A stretch of DNA of 64,000 nucleotides from Massilia sp. NR 4-1 (GCF_001191005.1 NZ_CP012201.1:806001-870000); one strand, 5' to 3'. Shown: positions 1 to 11,200, counted from the stretch's first letter. Notes: generated by a model from the letters alone, not told the origin. Program-made: numbers and translations.

Positions 1-786
1 GAACGCGTGCTAAAGCCGTTATTGCTTGAACCATTGGAAAAAAGCCTGAACGACCAGCCGGATTTTATGGATTCGCGGGACGGCCAGCCGCATAAAATCG
101 ACGAAGCCGAAACCGTCAACGAAAAATCGGGCGTGGACGCTTCTTTGAAAAATAAAGAGCGTGCAGTATTCACGCCAACCAGCAATGGCTGGAATTATCG
201 CGACCACGTGCTTTTGCATTGGCAGGAAGAAGGTAAAACTTCCCACGATCGCGAATCCGAGCAAGACCTGCAATTCAATATCACCCATTCCGCCCCTTTG
301 GACGATAAAGGCGTAGCCCGTCCCACGGTAGTGGTGCACGGTTTATTAACCCGTTATGAATGGGACCGGGTAAATCAGGATCTGGCGCCGGGCCGCAGCC
401 GCGTTTATATGGGCAAAGGCTGGGCGCGCGCCACCCTGCAATGGTCGCTGTGTCTGGAATTCGTGGCGCGCGGCCATATCGGCATCCAGATGCGGGCGCG
501 CAAATCGCTGCCCGTGACCGATTCCGGCGTGGGCGGCATGTATATCGTGTCCGACCCGCTGCTCCATCTATTGAATATGCACCGCATTGGCACTGCCTGG
601 GACGGCAATGCCTGCAGCCTGGCGGCGGTGCAGCAGGAGATTGTTATTCCACTGGAATCGGCCTTTGCCGCGGCTCTCCAGAATGCGCTGGCTCGCCTGG
701 CGCCTGATTTGCGGCTCACTCCAGTAGACCTTCTGGTTAACGCTCAAGGCGATCTCGAAATTCGTGTCGTCAGCGCAGCCGGATAA
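1..786 (+). CDS. Hypothetical protein, 5' end possibly outside the window
   Basis: I do not recognise this protein. The reading frame is open from base 1 and a GTG occurs at base 7, but no ribosome binding site can be seen, so the true start may lie upstream. At least 259 residues are visible. The first ~110 residues are polar and charged. The rest is more hydrophobic and aromatic (VVHGLLTRYEWDR, then GKGWARATLQWSLCLEF), with no signal peptide or clear membrane helix. The first ~350 bases are visibly less GC-rich than the rest of the gene. It ends 13 bases before the next gene and is probably co-transcribed with it. The frame is well supported; the function is unknown. Confidence 0.7.
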   Translation, partial: ERVLKPLLLEPLEKSLNDQPDFMDSRDGQPHKIDEAETVNEKSGVDASLKNKERAVFTPTSNGWNYRDHVLLHWQEEGKTSHDRESEQDLQFNITHSAPLDDKGVARPTVVVHGLLTRYEWDRVNQDLAPGRSRVYMGKGWARATLQWSLCLEFVARGHIGIQMRARKSLPVTDSGVGGMYIVSDPLLHLLNMHRIGTAWDGNACSLAAVQQEIVIPLESAFAAALQNALARLAPDLRLTPVDLLVNAQGDLEIRVVSAAG

Positions 787-799
787 ACGAGGACGGAAA

Positions 800-2434
800 A
801 TGGCCAATATGATCGCATTCGCGCCGAATGAATTCGGCGGCAGCAGTTTCAACCACTTGGGCTTTTCGGCTCCGGCAGCCAACGGGGGGCTGGAAGCGCC
901 GACCCGTCACGTCCACGCGGCCAATGGTGCGGTGCCGGCCGGGGCGCGTGCCTTTGTCGCGGCGCGCGTCAGCCGCATCGTCTTGCGGCGCGAGCCGACG
1001 CCGTCCGAGGCGCTGGCCTGGACTTCGCTGATCGCGCGCCAGTCCAGCGTGGTGCTGGGCCGCGCCGAGCTGGCGCTGCGCCTGCTGGACCGTCCCGAGA
1101 TGGCCGGGCTGGATGCGCGCGCCCGTCTGCTGCGCGCCTACAACGCCGTGTTCGACCGCTACGACGCCGTCGCCTCGCAAGACCACGGCTACTGGCTGCG
1201 GCAGCTGGAGAACGAGCCGCTGGCCGATCTGGTGCTGCGCCATTTCGTGCCGCTGTACGAGGCCGGCTACCGTTCCGGCCCTTGCGCCGCGCCGGCCGAT
1301 GCGCGCAAGCCGTTCTTCCTGGCGCGCGACAGCGAAAGCGTGCCGCTGATCTTTACGGTCGGCGCCAATGGCCACCTGTATCTGTTCCGCCGCACGCCGT
1401 TCGGCCGCTGGTCGCAGACGGATTTGAGCGCCGCCTTGCCGCGTCCCGCCAAGGCGGTGGTGCAATGTCTCGATGTACGCCAGGGCGCGGACGGCAATAT
1501 CTCGATCGCGCTGGCCGTGGCCGCGCGCCAGGATGCGCCCAACAGCACGATCTACACCGCTTGCGGGCTGCCCAACTGGATGGACGAAGCAGGCTGGTAC
1601 GCCGCCTTCTGCGCGCTGACGCCGCGGCCCGACACGCCGGCCGGCGCCATCGCCTCGCGCATCGCCTTCGGTCCCTTGCAGCCGGGCGCCGCGCCGCTGG
1701 TGCTGCTCACGGCCAGCGTCAACGGCGCCCACGATACCTGGTGCTTCAATGCCGCCGCGCTGTTGACGATGATGTCGCATCTGCGCCTGCCGGCCGAAGC
1801 GCGCCAGGTGCGCGGCTATGTGGCGGGCAGCTACCGTCTGCCAGGTTTGTGGACCTTGTATGACGAAGGCGGCGAGCGCGCGCTGGCGTTCAATTCCTTC
1901 CCGGACCAATGCGGCTGGGCTGTCAACATCGACTACACCGCCTTGCCGCGCCGTGCCGCCAGTGTGCATCTCGCGCCGGGCTCGGTGCCGAATGTGCCGG
2001 ACGTGTTTGTGGCGGGCGACAGCATCGTTGTCTATCGCGGCGGCCATAGCGTGCCGCAGCCGGTGGCGCACATCGGCGGCGCCCAGCTGGTATGGAGCGA
2101 GTGCGACGACTCGGGCGAGCACCTGGCTTATACCGACGGCTCGGGTGGGCTGTATATGCTGTCGCGCACCCTGGGCGCGCCATGGCGCTTGCCATATCCG
2201 GTGGCGTCTTTCCTGGTCAGTGCCGCGCTGACGGCCGATGTTGCCAATGGCGGCGTGCATGCGGTCGGCATCACCCCGGGCGGTGCCCTGGAGTGGCAGC
2301 GCTACGACCCCAGCGGAAAGCTGGTGGTGAGCGAAGAAATCACCCAAACCGCCGTGTGGGAATCGGCCTCGCTGGCCCAAGGCGAACTGCACGCTGTCCC
2401 GCATCCCGTGCAGCACGACACCGCCGTCGCCTGA
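800..2434 (+). CDS. Hypothetical protein with DUF4214-like N-terminus and propeller-like C-terminus
   Basis: This 544-residue protein has no confident family. The ATG at 800 was chosen because a GAGGACGGA ribosome binding site sits just upstream; a longer frame from 764 would overlap the preceding gene. Residues ~35-110 are helical, with a pattern resembling DUF4214 (FVAARVSRIVLRREPTPSEA, later DHGYWLRQLENEPLADLVLR). Residues ~170-530 hold repeated blade-like segments such as GHLYLFRRTPFGRWSQTDLS and GGLYMLSRTLGAPWRLPYP, which suggest a beta-propeller. That reading is an inference from pattern only. No signal peptide is seen. It follows the previous gene by 13 bases and is closed by a strong terminator. 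Confidence 0.75.
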   Translation: MANMIAFAPNEFGGSSFNHLGFSAPAANGGLEAPTRHVHAANGAVPAGARAFVAARVSRIVLRREPTPSEALAWTSLIARQSSVVLGRAELALRLLDRPEMAGLDARARLLRAYNAVFDRYDAVASQDHGYWLRQLENEPLADLVLRHFVPLYEAGYRSGPCAAPADARKPFFLARDSESVPLIFTVGANGHLYLFRRTPFGRWSQTDLSAALPRPAKAVVQCLDVRQGADGNISIALAVAARQDAPNSTIYTACGLPNWMDEAGWYAAFCALTPRPDTPAGAIASRIAFGPLQPGAAPLVLLTASVNGAHDTWCFNAAALLTMMSHLRLPAEARQVRGYVAGSYRLPGLWTLYDEGGERALAFNSFPDQCGWAVNIDYTALPRRAASVHLAPGSVPNVPDVFVAGDSIVVYRGGHSVPQPVAHIGGAQLVWSECDDSGEHLAYTDGSGGLYMLSRTLGAPWRLPYPVASFLVSAALTADVANGGVHAVGITPGGALEWQRYDPSGKLVVSEEITQTAVWESASLAQGELHAVPHPVQHDTAVA

Positions 2435-2464
2435 CTCAAAAGATTGCGTAGTACCGTTTTATAG

Positions 2465-2498
2465 CCCCGGGAATGGACGACCCGGGGTTTTTTTTATT
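2465..2498 (+). terminator. Rho-independent terminator
   Basis: A seven-base-pair stem (CCCCGGG and CCCGGGG) with a nine-base loop is followed by a run of eight or more T on the plus strand. It ends the two-gene unit at 800-2434 and lies just beyond the 3' end of the convergent mgtA gene. Confidence 0.9.
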
Positions 2499-2511
2499 CT
2501 TGAGGCCGTGG

Positions 2512-5202
<2,691 letters not shown>

Positions 5203-5232
5203 GATCTCTTCCTTTCAAAACGGATTTGCAGG

Positions 5233-5248
5233 GGACGGCGCGCCGTCC
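5233..5248. repeat. Perfect 16-base palindrome between the secreted-protein gene and mgtA
   Basis: GGACGGCGCGCCGTCC is fully self-complementary and sits in the 67-base gap between the two genes. It could fold in the mRNA as a processing or attenuation hairpin. In the direction of the genes (minus strand) no T-run follows it, so it is not a standard terminator. Confidence 0.5.
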
Positions 5249-5269
5249 TTGTTTTTATTGTTGCGGGGC

Positions 5270-5971
5270 TTAGCGCAGCGCGGGACCGGCCAAGGTCAGG
5301 CCGATGGCGAAGATGCGCTCCTTGCCGCGCCAGCCCAGACGCTCGCCGTAGCTGGCGTCGATGTCGAGCCGGTCCTGGATCAGCGTGTGGCGCACGCCGG
5401 CCTGCACATAACTGTGGCCAAAGCGCGAGCCGAAGCTCTCCAGCGTCAGCGCCGTCTTGGGCGTGACGGCGAACTCCGCACCCAGCGCCCAGGTGGCGCC
5501 GCCACGGTGGGCTGTGCGTTCGCGCAGCCAGCCGGCGTTCGCGTGCAGCAGCACGGCGTCGCCCTGGAAGGAAAAGCTGACGGGCAGGTTGAGCGACAGG
5601 TCGCCCTTGCCGTGATCGCCGCTGTGGAACTGCTCGGCCAATACCAGGCCGGCGCCCCAGCTGTCGGTGGACAGGGGACGGAACAGGGTCTTGGCCTGCA
5701 GCATGTGCGAGCGCGTACGGGCTTGCGCGCCTTCGCGCTCCTGCAGCCGGCCGGTGCCGGCGCCCAGTTCCCACGAACCGATGCGGCAGGCCGGCATGGC
5801 CCAGAACTCGGTTTGCGCGGACGTGCGCTGGCTCCAGCTTTCAAGCTGGCAGTGGCCGGCATCGAGGATGCTGGCATCGTCGGCCGCCATCGGCCGTGCC
5901 GCTTGCGCCACGACGGGCGCAAACAGGGTCATCACGAACGCATTGCGCCGTGCGAGGTAAAACAGGTTCAT
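5270..5971 (-). CDS. Secreted hypothetical protein upstream of mgtA
   Basis: This 233-residue protein is predicted to be exported. The ATG at 5971 is preceded by CAGGAG and begins a short signal-peptide-like segment (MNLFYLARRNAFVMTLFAPV, cleavage after AQA), so the longer frame from 6082 is rejected. The mature part starts with a Cys-containing stretch (ILDAGHCQLESW, then MPACRIGSWELG), followed by alternating aromatic and polar strands (SLNLPVSFSFQGDAVLLHAN, ATWALGAEFAVTP). It ends in an amphipathic strand, consistent with a small outer-membrane beta-barrel or periplasmic beta-protein. It appears to be co-transcribed with mgtA, which suggests a cell-envelope role linked to Mg2+ limitation. 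That link is inference; no named family is recognised. Confidence 0.8.
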   Translation of the reverse strand: MNLFYLARRNAFVMTLFAPVVAQAARPMAADDASILDAGHCQLESWSQRTSAQTEFWAMPACRIGSWELGAGTGRLQEREGAQARTRSHMLQAKTLFRPLSTDSWGAGLVLAEQFHSGDHGKGDLSLNLPVSFSFQGDAVLLHANAGWLRERTAHRGGATWALGAEFAVTPKTALTLESFGSRFGHSYVQAGVRHTLIQDRLDIDASYGERLGWRGKERIFAIGLTLAGPALR

Positions 5972-6079
5972 CGCTGTCTCCTGAGGGATCAGTGAGCTGA
6001 GCGAGACGCTTGAATGGGGCCAGTAGCCGGTAAAACGAAAAGGGAAGGGTGATGCTGTGATGCTTGGCACCGTACCTTG

Positions 6080-6199
6080 CACAGCAAGGAAACGGCAGGG
6101 GATGAAGTCTGCGTGCTTGCTGTGTTATGCGCCGATCGTTAACCGACTACTGTCACTAGAACAAGGACTCACGTAGGACTCCGAAAGTTAATGGAGCCC
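6080..6199 (-). promoter_or_regulatory. Structured leader and palindrome upstream of the mgtA unit
   Basis: Two inverted repeats lie in the otherwise empty 343-base gap 5972-6314. CACAGCAAG (6080-6088) pairs perfectly with CTTGCTGTG (6116-6124) across 27 bases. GGACTCC (6176-6182) pairs with GGAGCCC (6193-6199) across 10 bases, with one wobble. The second repeat overlaps the predicted transcription start, so it could be an operator. The first lies in the leader and could be an RNA element. I could not match either to the M-box or to the yybP-ykoY riboswitch. Confidence 0.4.
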
Positions 6200-6201
6200 G
6201 A

Positions 6202-6231
6202 ATGGTAGTGAGCCAGGCAAGGGGGTGTCAA
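6202..6231 (-). promoter_or_regulatory. Putative sigma-70 promoter of the secreted protein-mgtA unit
   Basis: On the minus strand TTGACA is followed, after 18 bases, by TACCAT, giving a perfect -35 and a four-of-six -10. Transcription would begin near 6195. That leaves a leader of about 220 bases before the start at 5971, longer than needed for a simple ribosome binding site. Confidence 0.55.
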
Positions 6232-6253
6232 GCAAAAAGATGTAAATCCAAGT

Positions 6254-6288
6254 AAAAAAAGCCGGCCACCTTGCGGTGGGCCGGCTTC
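6254..6288 (-). terminator. Rho-independent terminator of the gcv operon
   Basis: On the minus strand GCCGGCCCACC pairs with GGTGGCCGGC (one bulged base) and is followed by TTTTTTT. It lies just after the gcvP stop codon and would end gcvT-gcvH-gcvP transcription. Confidence 0.88.
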
Positions 6289-6314
6289 GCCAAGGCCTGA
6301 GGGGGAGGCCGGCT

Positions 6315-9209
6315 TTACTCGTAGTCGCTCATCGGCGCGCAGCCGCAGAACAGGTTGCGGTCGCCGTACACGTTGTCGGCGCGGCCGACCGGCGGCCAGT
6401 ACTTCTGCTTGCGCAGCGAGGCCACTGGGTAGGCTGCCACTTCGCGGCTGTACTTGCGCTCCCAGTTGTCGGCGGTCAGCACTTCGGCCGTGTGCGGCGC
6501 GAATTTGAGCGGGTTGTCGGCCTTGTCGAACTCACCGCTTTCAACCTTGGCGATTTCGCCACGGATGGCGATCATGGCGTCGATGAAGCGGTCGATCTCG
6601 CCCTTGGCTTCGGATTCGGTCGGCTCGATCATCAGCGTGCCCGGAACCGGGAAGCTCATGGTCGGCGCGTGGAAGCCGAAGTCCATCAGGCGCTTGGCCA
6701 CGTCTTCGTTGCTGATGCCGGTGGCATCGGTCAGCGGACGCAGGTCCAGGATGCACTCGTGCGCCACCAGGCCGTCATGGCCGGTGTACAGCACAGGGTA
6801 GTGCGGCGCCAGGCGGCGGGCGATGTAGTTGGCGTTCAGGATCGCGGTTTCGGTGGCCGCGGTCAGGCCTTCGCCGCCCATCATGGCGATGTACATCCAG
6901 GAGATCGGCAGGATCGAAGCGGAGCCGAAAGCGGCAGCCGACACGGCGCCGATGCCGTTCTCATTACGCTGGTAGCCGGTCGAACGCTGGTTCGGCAGGA
7001 ACTGCGCCAGGTGCGCGCCGACGCCGATCGGACCCACGCCTGGGCCGCCACCACCGTGCGGGATGCAGAAGGTTTTGTGCAGGTTCAGGTGCGATACGTC
7101 GCCGCCGAAGCTGCCCGGCGCGGCCACGCCCACCAGTGCGTTCATATTGGCGCCGTCGATATACACCTGGCCGCCGTGCGAGTGCACGATATCGCACAGT
7201 TCCTTGATGCCTTCTTCGAACACGCCGTGGGTCGATGGGTAGGTCACCATCACGCAGGCCAGGTTCTTGCTGTGCTGCTCGGCCTTGGCTTTCAGGTCGG
7301 CCAGATCGACGTTGCCGTTCTCATCGCAGGCGGTCACCACCACCTGCATGCCGACCATATTGGCCGATGCCGGGTTGGTGCCGTGCGCCGACGATGGGAT
7401 CAGGCAGATATTGCGGTGGCCTTCGCCGCGCGACTGGTGGTATTTCTGGATCACCAGCAGGCCGGCGTATTCGCCTTGCGAACCGGCGTTCGGCTGCAGC
7501 GAGACGGCGGCGTAACCGGTCACGGCGCACAGCATCTCTTCCAGCTGGCCGATCATTTCGCGGTAGCCCACGGTCTGCTCGTTCGGCGCGAACGGGTGGA
7601 TGCTGGAGAACTCAGGCCAGGTGACGGGAATCATCTCGCTGGTGGCGTTCAGCTTCATGGTGCAGGAACCCAGCGGGATCATGGTGCGGTCCAGGGCCAG
7701 GTCCTTGTCGGCCAGGCTGCGCAGGTAGCGCAGCATTTCCGATTCGCTGTGGTAGCGGTTGAAGACCGGGTGGCTCAGGTATTCGCTGGCGCGCGCCAGG
7801 CTGTCCGGGAAGGCTTGCTGCACGCCGGCGTCGACGGCGTCGAAGTCCGGTGCGGCAGGGGCGTTCGCCACGCCGGTCGAGAACACGCTCCACAGCGCGG
7901 ACAGGTCGTCGCGGGTGGTGGTTTCGTCCAGCGACAGGCCGACGTGGCGGCTGTCGATCTTGCGCAGGTTGATGCCGGCGGCGACGGCGGCGGCGTGCAG
8001 CTGCTCGGCGCGATCGGTCTTCACCGTCAGGGTGTCGAAGAAGGTTTCGTTGGCGATGCCGTAACCCAGGGTGCGCAGGTTGGCGGCCAGCACGCCGGTG
8101 TAGCGGTGCACGCGCTGGGCGATCTGTTTCAGGCCGGCAGGGCCGTGGTAGACGGCGTACATGGAGGCGATCACGGCCAGCAGCACCTGTGCGGTACAGA
8201 TGTTCGAGGTCGCTTTTTCGCGGCGGATGTGCTGCTCGCGGGTTTGCAGGGCCAGGCGGTAAGCCTTGTTGCCTTGCTGGTCGATGGTCACGCCGACCAG
8301 GCGGCCAGGCATGGAACGCTTGTATTCGTCGCGGGTGGCCAGGTAGCCTGCGTGCGGGCCGCCGAAGCCGAGCGGTACGCCAAAGCGCTGGCTGTTGCCG
8401 ACCACCACGTCCGCGCCCCATTCGCCTGGCGGCGCCAGCACGGTCAGGGCCAGCAGGTCGGCCGCCACCACCACCAGGGCGCCGGCGGCTTTCACCGCTT
8501 CCACGCCGGCGCGGTAGTCGCGCACCACGCCGTTGGCGCCAGGGTATTGCAGCAGCACGCCGAAAGCGTCCGTCACGCCAGCCAGTTCGGCCGGGTCGAA
8601 GGTCTTGACGGTGATGCCCAGCGGCTCGGCGCGGGTCTGCACCACTTCCAGGGTTTGCGGCAGCACGTCGTTGGCGACGTAGAAGGTGCTCGATTTCGAT
8701 TTGCCCACGCGCTGCAGCAGCGTCATGGCTTCGGCGGCGGCGGTGCCTTCGTCCAGCATGGACGCGTTGGCGATGCCCATGCCGGTCAGGTCGGTCACGG
8801 CTTGCTGGAAGTTCAGGATGGCTTCCAGGCGGCCTTGCGAGATTTCAGGCTGGTACGGGGTGTAGGCGGTGTACCAGGCCGGATTTTCGAAGATATTGCG
8901 CAGGATGACGCCTGGCGTATGGGTGTTGTAGTAACCCTGGCCGATCAGCGATTTCAGCACCTTGTTCTTGGCGGCCAGACCCTTCAGCGTGGCCAGTGCC
9001 TGCTGTTCCGGCTTCGGTTCGAAGAACTGGCCGAGGGGCAGGGCACTCTTGTTGCGGATATGGGCGGGCACGATGGCGTCGATCAGGGCGGCGCGCGAGG
9101 CGTAGCCGAGGACGTCGAGCATCTGCTGCTGTTCGGCGCTGTCCGGGCCGATATGGCGGGCGATGAAGGCATCGCGTGCTTCAAGTTGGGTCAGGCTGGT
9201 GCGGGTCAT
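6315..9209 (-). CDS. gcvP: Glycine dehydrogenase (decarboxylating), P-protein
   Basis: This 964-residue PLP enzyme decarboxylates glycine and passes the aminomethyl group to lipoylated GcvH, the first step of the cytosolic glycine cleavage system. The single-chain form, with two homologous halves, matches the usual length of ~950-965. The PLP-binding lysine is K712 in NLHKTFCIPHGGGGPGVGP. The N-terminal half contains the conserved FIARHIGP and the glycine-rich segment ending MLDEGTAAAEAM. It is the last gene of gcvT-gcvH-gcvP, 62 bases after gcvH, and ends at a terminator. Confidence 0.98.
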   Translation of the reverse strand: MTRTSLTQLEARDAFIARHIGPDSAEQQQMLDVLGYASRAALIDAIVPAHIRNKSALPLGQFFEPKPEQQALATLKGLAAKNKVLKSLIGQGYYNTHTPGVILRNIFENPAWYTAYTPYQPEISQGRLEAILNFQQAVTDLTGMGIANASMLDEGTAAAEAMTLLQRVGKSKSSTFYVANDVLPQTLEVVQTRAEPLGITVKTFDPAELAGVTDAFGVLLQYPGANGVVRDYRAGVEAVKAAGALVVVAADLLALTVLAPPGEWGADVVVGNSQRFGVPLGFGGPHAGYLATRDEYKRSMPGRLVGVTIDQQGNKAYRLALQTREQHIRREKATSNICTAQVLLAVIASMYAVYHGPAGLKQIAQRVHRYTGVLAANLRTLGYGIANETFFDTLTVKTDRAEQLHAAAVAAGINLRKIDSRHVGLSLDETTTRDDLSALWSVFSTGVANAPAAPDFDAVDAGVQQAFPDSLARASEYLSHPVFNRYHSESEMLRYLRSLADKDLALDRTMIPLGSCTMKLNATSEMIPVTWPEFSSIHPFAPNEQTVGYREMIGQLEEMLCAVTGYAAVSLQPNAGSQGEYAGLLVIQKYHQSRGEGHRNICLIPSSAHGTNPASANMVGMQVVVTACDENGNVDLADLKAKAEQHSKNLACVMVTYPSTHGVFEEGIKELCDIVHSHGGQVYIDGANMNALVGVAAPGSFGGDVSHLNLHKTFCIPHGGGGPGVGPIGVGAHLAQFLPNQRSTGYQRNENGIGAVSAAAFGSASILPISWMYIAMMGGEGLTAATETAILNANYIARRLAPHYPVLYTGHDGLVAHECILDLRPLTDATGISNEDVAKRLMDFGFHAPTMSFPVPGTLMIEPTESEAKGEIDRFIDAMIAIRGEIAKVESGEFDKADNPLKFAPHTAEVLTADNWERKYSREVAAYPVASLRKQKYWPPVGRADNVYGDRNLFCGCAPMSDYE

Positions 9210-9271
9210 GGTTGAATCTCAGGCCAAATGGAAAAAGGGCCAGCGCATGCTGGCCCTGAATGGGTGCTAAA

Positions 9272-9652
9272 TCAGGCTGCGGTGGTCTTGCCGTAGGCGG
9301 CGGCGTCCAGCAGGCCGTCGAGCGCGGAAGCGTCGCTCGGCTTCAGCTTGAACAGCCAGGCGCCGTAGGCGTCGCTGTTGATCGATTCCGGCGCGCCGGC
9401 CACGTCGTCGTTGACGGCCACGACTTCGCCCGACAGCGGAGCGTAGATGTCGCTGGCCGCTTTCACCGATTCCACGACGGCGGCGTCGTCGCCGGCGATG
9501 TAGGTGGTGCCCACTTTAGGCAGTTCGACGAATACGATGTCGCCCAGCGCGTCCTGCGCGAATTCGGTAATGCCTACCGTGACGGTGCCGTCGGCTTCCA
9601 GACGTACCCACTCATGGGATTCGGTGTACTTCAGTTCTGCTGGGATGTTCAT
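9272..9652 (-). CDS. gcvH: Glycine cleavage system H protein
   Basis: This 126-residue lipoyl carrier shuttles the aminomethyl intermediate between GcvP, GcvT and the L protein. The start at 9652 gives the canonical N-terminus MNIPAELKYTESHEWVR and follows CTGGAG. The lipoylated lysine is K64 in VVESVKAASD. The frame is open upstream to 9769 but would overlap gcvT, so the extension is rejected. It is the middle gene of the operon. Confidence 0.98.
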   Translation of the reverse strand: MNIPAELKYTESHEWVRLEADGTVTVGITEFAQDALGDIVFVELPKVGTTYIAGDDAAVVESVKAASDIYAPLSGEVVAVNDDVAGAPESINSDAYGAWLFKLKPSDASALDGLLDAAAYGKTTAA

Positions 9653-9686
9653 TTGTGGCTCCAGTGGGGTTGTGTTGTATTCGGGG

Positions 9687-10805
9687 TCAGGCGGCGAGGA
9701 TTTTACCGTTGCGCACGAAAGGCAGCTTGACCACGGTGGCGGCCAGCTTCTTGTCGCGGATTTCCACATGCACGGTGTCGCCCACGTTCACGCCGTTCGG
9801 CACGCGCGCCAGCGCGATCGCCTGCTGCATGGTCGGGCTGAAGGTGCCGCTGGTGATCTCGCCGGTTTCGCCGGAAGCGGCGATGACTTTCTGGTGGGCG
9901 CGCAGCACGCCGCCTTTTTCGCGCAGGATCAGGCCCACGAACTGGGCGTTCTGGCCTTTGGCCTGCAGGGCGGCCTTGCCGACGAAATCGCGCTCGCTGA
10001 CCAGATCGATGGTCCATGCCAGGCCGGCGTCCAGCGGGTTCACGGATTCGTCCATGTCCTGGCCGTACAGGTTCATGCCGGCTTCCAGGCGCAGGGTGTC
10101 GCGCGCGCCCAGGCCGGCCGGCTTCACGCCGGCCGCTTGCAGGGCGTTCCACAGCGCTGCCGCTTGATCGGCGGGCACGCCGATCTCAAAACCGTCTTCG
10201 CCGGTGTAGCCGGTGCGGGCTACCATCGCTTCGCCGAAGGGGGTGTCTTGTACCAGAGCCACGTTAAATGGCTTCATTTCGGCCGTGGCTTGCTGCGCCT
10301 GCGGGATCACTTGCCACACTTTGGCGCGGGCGTTCGGACCCTGCACGGCGATCAGGGCCATGGCATTGGCGCCGTCGCGGCGCTGGGTGATGGTCAGGCC
10401 GGCGTTGGTGGCCTCGTTGCGGGCCTGCATCCAGGCCACGTCTTTTTCGGCGGTGCCGGCGTTGACCACCAGGCGGAACCAGTCTTCAGTGAGGAAGTAG
10501 ACGATCAGGTCGTCGATCACGCCGCCTTCCGGATTCAGCATGCAGGAGTAGAGGGCCTTGCCGCTCACCTGCAGCTTGTCGACGTTGTTGGCCAGCAGGC
10601 CGCGCAGGAAGCCGCGCACGTCCGGGCCTTTGATATCGACCACGCACATATGCGCCACGTCGAACATGCCCGCATCGCTGCGCACGGCATGGTGTTCTTC
10701 GATCTGCGAACCGTAGTTCACGGGCATGTCCCAGCCGCCGAAATCGACCATGCGCGCGCCCAGGGCGCGGTGTACGTTATTGAGTGGGGTTGCTTTGAGC
10801 GTCAT
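9687..10805 (-). CDS. gcvT: Aminomethyltransferase, T-protein
   Basis: This 372-residue tetrahydrofolate-dependent enzyme releases ammonia from the aminomethyl-lipoyl group of GcvH and forms 5,10-methylene-THF. Family features include MVDFGGWDMPVNYGSQIEEH near the N-terminus, GYTGEDGFEIGVPAD in the middle, and the C-terminal VGDTVHVEIRDK barrel segment. GAGG precedes the ATG. It is first in the operon, about 80 bases downstream of a tandem glycine riboswitch, so expression should rise with glycine. Confidence 0.98.
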   Translation of the reverse strand: MTLKATPLNNVHRALGARMVDFGGWDMPVNYGSQIEEHHAVRSDAGMFDVAHMCVVDIKGPDVRGFLRGLLANNVDKLQVSGKALYSCMLNPEGGVIDDLIVYFLTEDWFRLVVNAGTAEKDVAWMQARNEATNAGLTITQRRDGANAMALIAVQGPNARAKVWQVIPQAQQATAEMKPFNVALVQDTPFGEAMVARTGYTGEDGFEIGVPADQAAALWNALQAAGVKPAGLGARDTLRLEAGMNLYGQDMDESVNPLDAGLAWTIDLVSERDFVGKAALQAKGQNAQFVGLILREKGGVLRAHQKVIAASGETGEITSGTFSPTMQQAIALARVPNGVNVGDTVHVEIRDKKLAATVVKLPFVRNGKILAA

Positions 10806-10883
10806 GAATACCTCGGACCTATCGTTAAAGGGTTAACAGAGCACGCACGGAGAAGCTAAAGCAGCCTTTTCCACACTGATCGT

Positions 10884-11080
10884 CTACCCCTCTGTCCTCG
10901 GTACCTGAGAGATAACGGGATATTGCATCCCGCACGCCCCTTCGGTGGGCCATATGGCCGCTCTCCAGAGTTGGTCCCGCTGGCGTCATGCGCCATGCGA
11001 CCCTTGACCGGTCCTTTTGCCTGAGAGTTTTTGGGTGGTGCCCCTTCGGCGGCAAAGCGAATTTGCCCTCTCCCGATCAA
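10884..11080 (-). ncRNA. Tandem glycine riboswitch
   Basis: Two glycine aptamers lie in series on the minus strand. The first (about 11078-10995) carries CGCCGAAGGGGCA and CTCTCAGGCAAAAGGACC. The second (about 10985-10886) carries CACCGAAGGGGCGTGCGGG and CTCTCAGGTACCGAGGACAG. These are the signature GAAGGGGC and CUCUCAGGYAAA-type elements of RF00504. In bacteria this RNA usually switches gcv genes on when glycine binds. No clear intrinsic terminator follows, so control may be at translation initiation. Confidence 0.97.
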
Positions 11081-11088
11081 GACTCGGA

Positions 11089-11117
11089 AATATATGTCAG
11101 AAGGTAGGGCGTGTCAA
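11089..11117 (-). promoter_or_regulatory. Strong sigma-70 promoter of the gcv operon
   Basis: On the minus strand TTGACA and TATATT are separated by exactly 17 bases. Transcription would start near 11082, right at the first riboswitch helix, so the aptamer forms the very 5' end of the message. Confidence 0.85.
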
Positions 11118-11163
11118 TCTGACAGTTGTGTCAAAGCGCGTGCGCGCCCCCTGGCGCGGGCTT

Positions 11164-11172
11164 TGCTAGAAT
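11164..11172 (+). promoter_or_regulatory. Extended -10 promoter of the ClpP-like gene
   Basis: TGCTAGAAT is an extended -10 (TG-N-TAGAAT) without a good -35. A start near 11179 leaves a leader of about 20 bases before the ATG at 11201. This argues against the earlier in-frame starts at 11126 and 11171. Confidence 0.5.
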
Positions 11173-11200
11173 GGTTTATGTATTCCAAATGGGGACGGCC

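Noticed and set aside
6000..6240. Mg2+ riboswitch (M-box or yybP-ykoY) ahead of the mgtA unit
   Set aside because: None of the conserved blocks I know for these RNAs could be matched on the minus strand. Only unnamed inverted repeats are reported.
6276..9215. A 979-residue open frame on the plus strand opposite gcvP
   Set aside because: It is an antisense shadow of gcvP. GcvP is fully conserved on the minus strand and lies between a riboswitch-led operon and a terminator.
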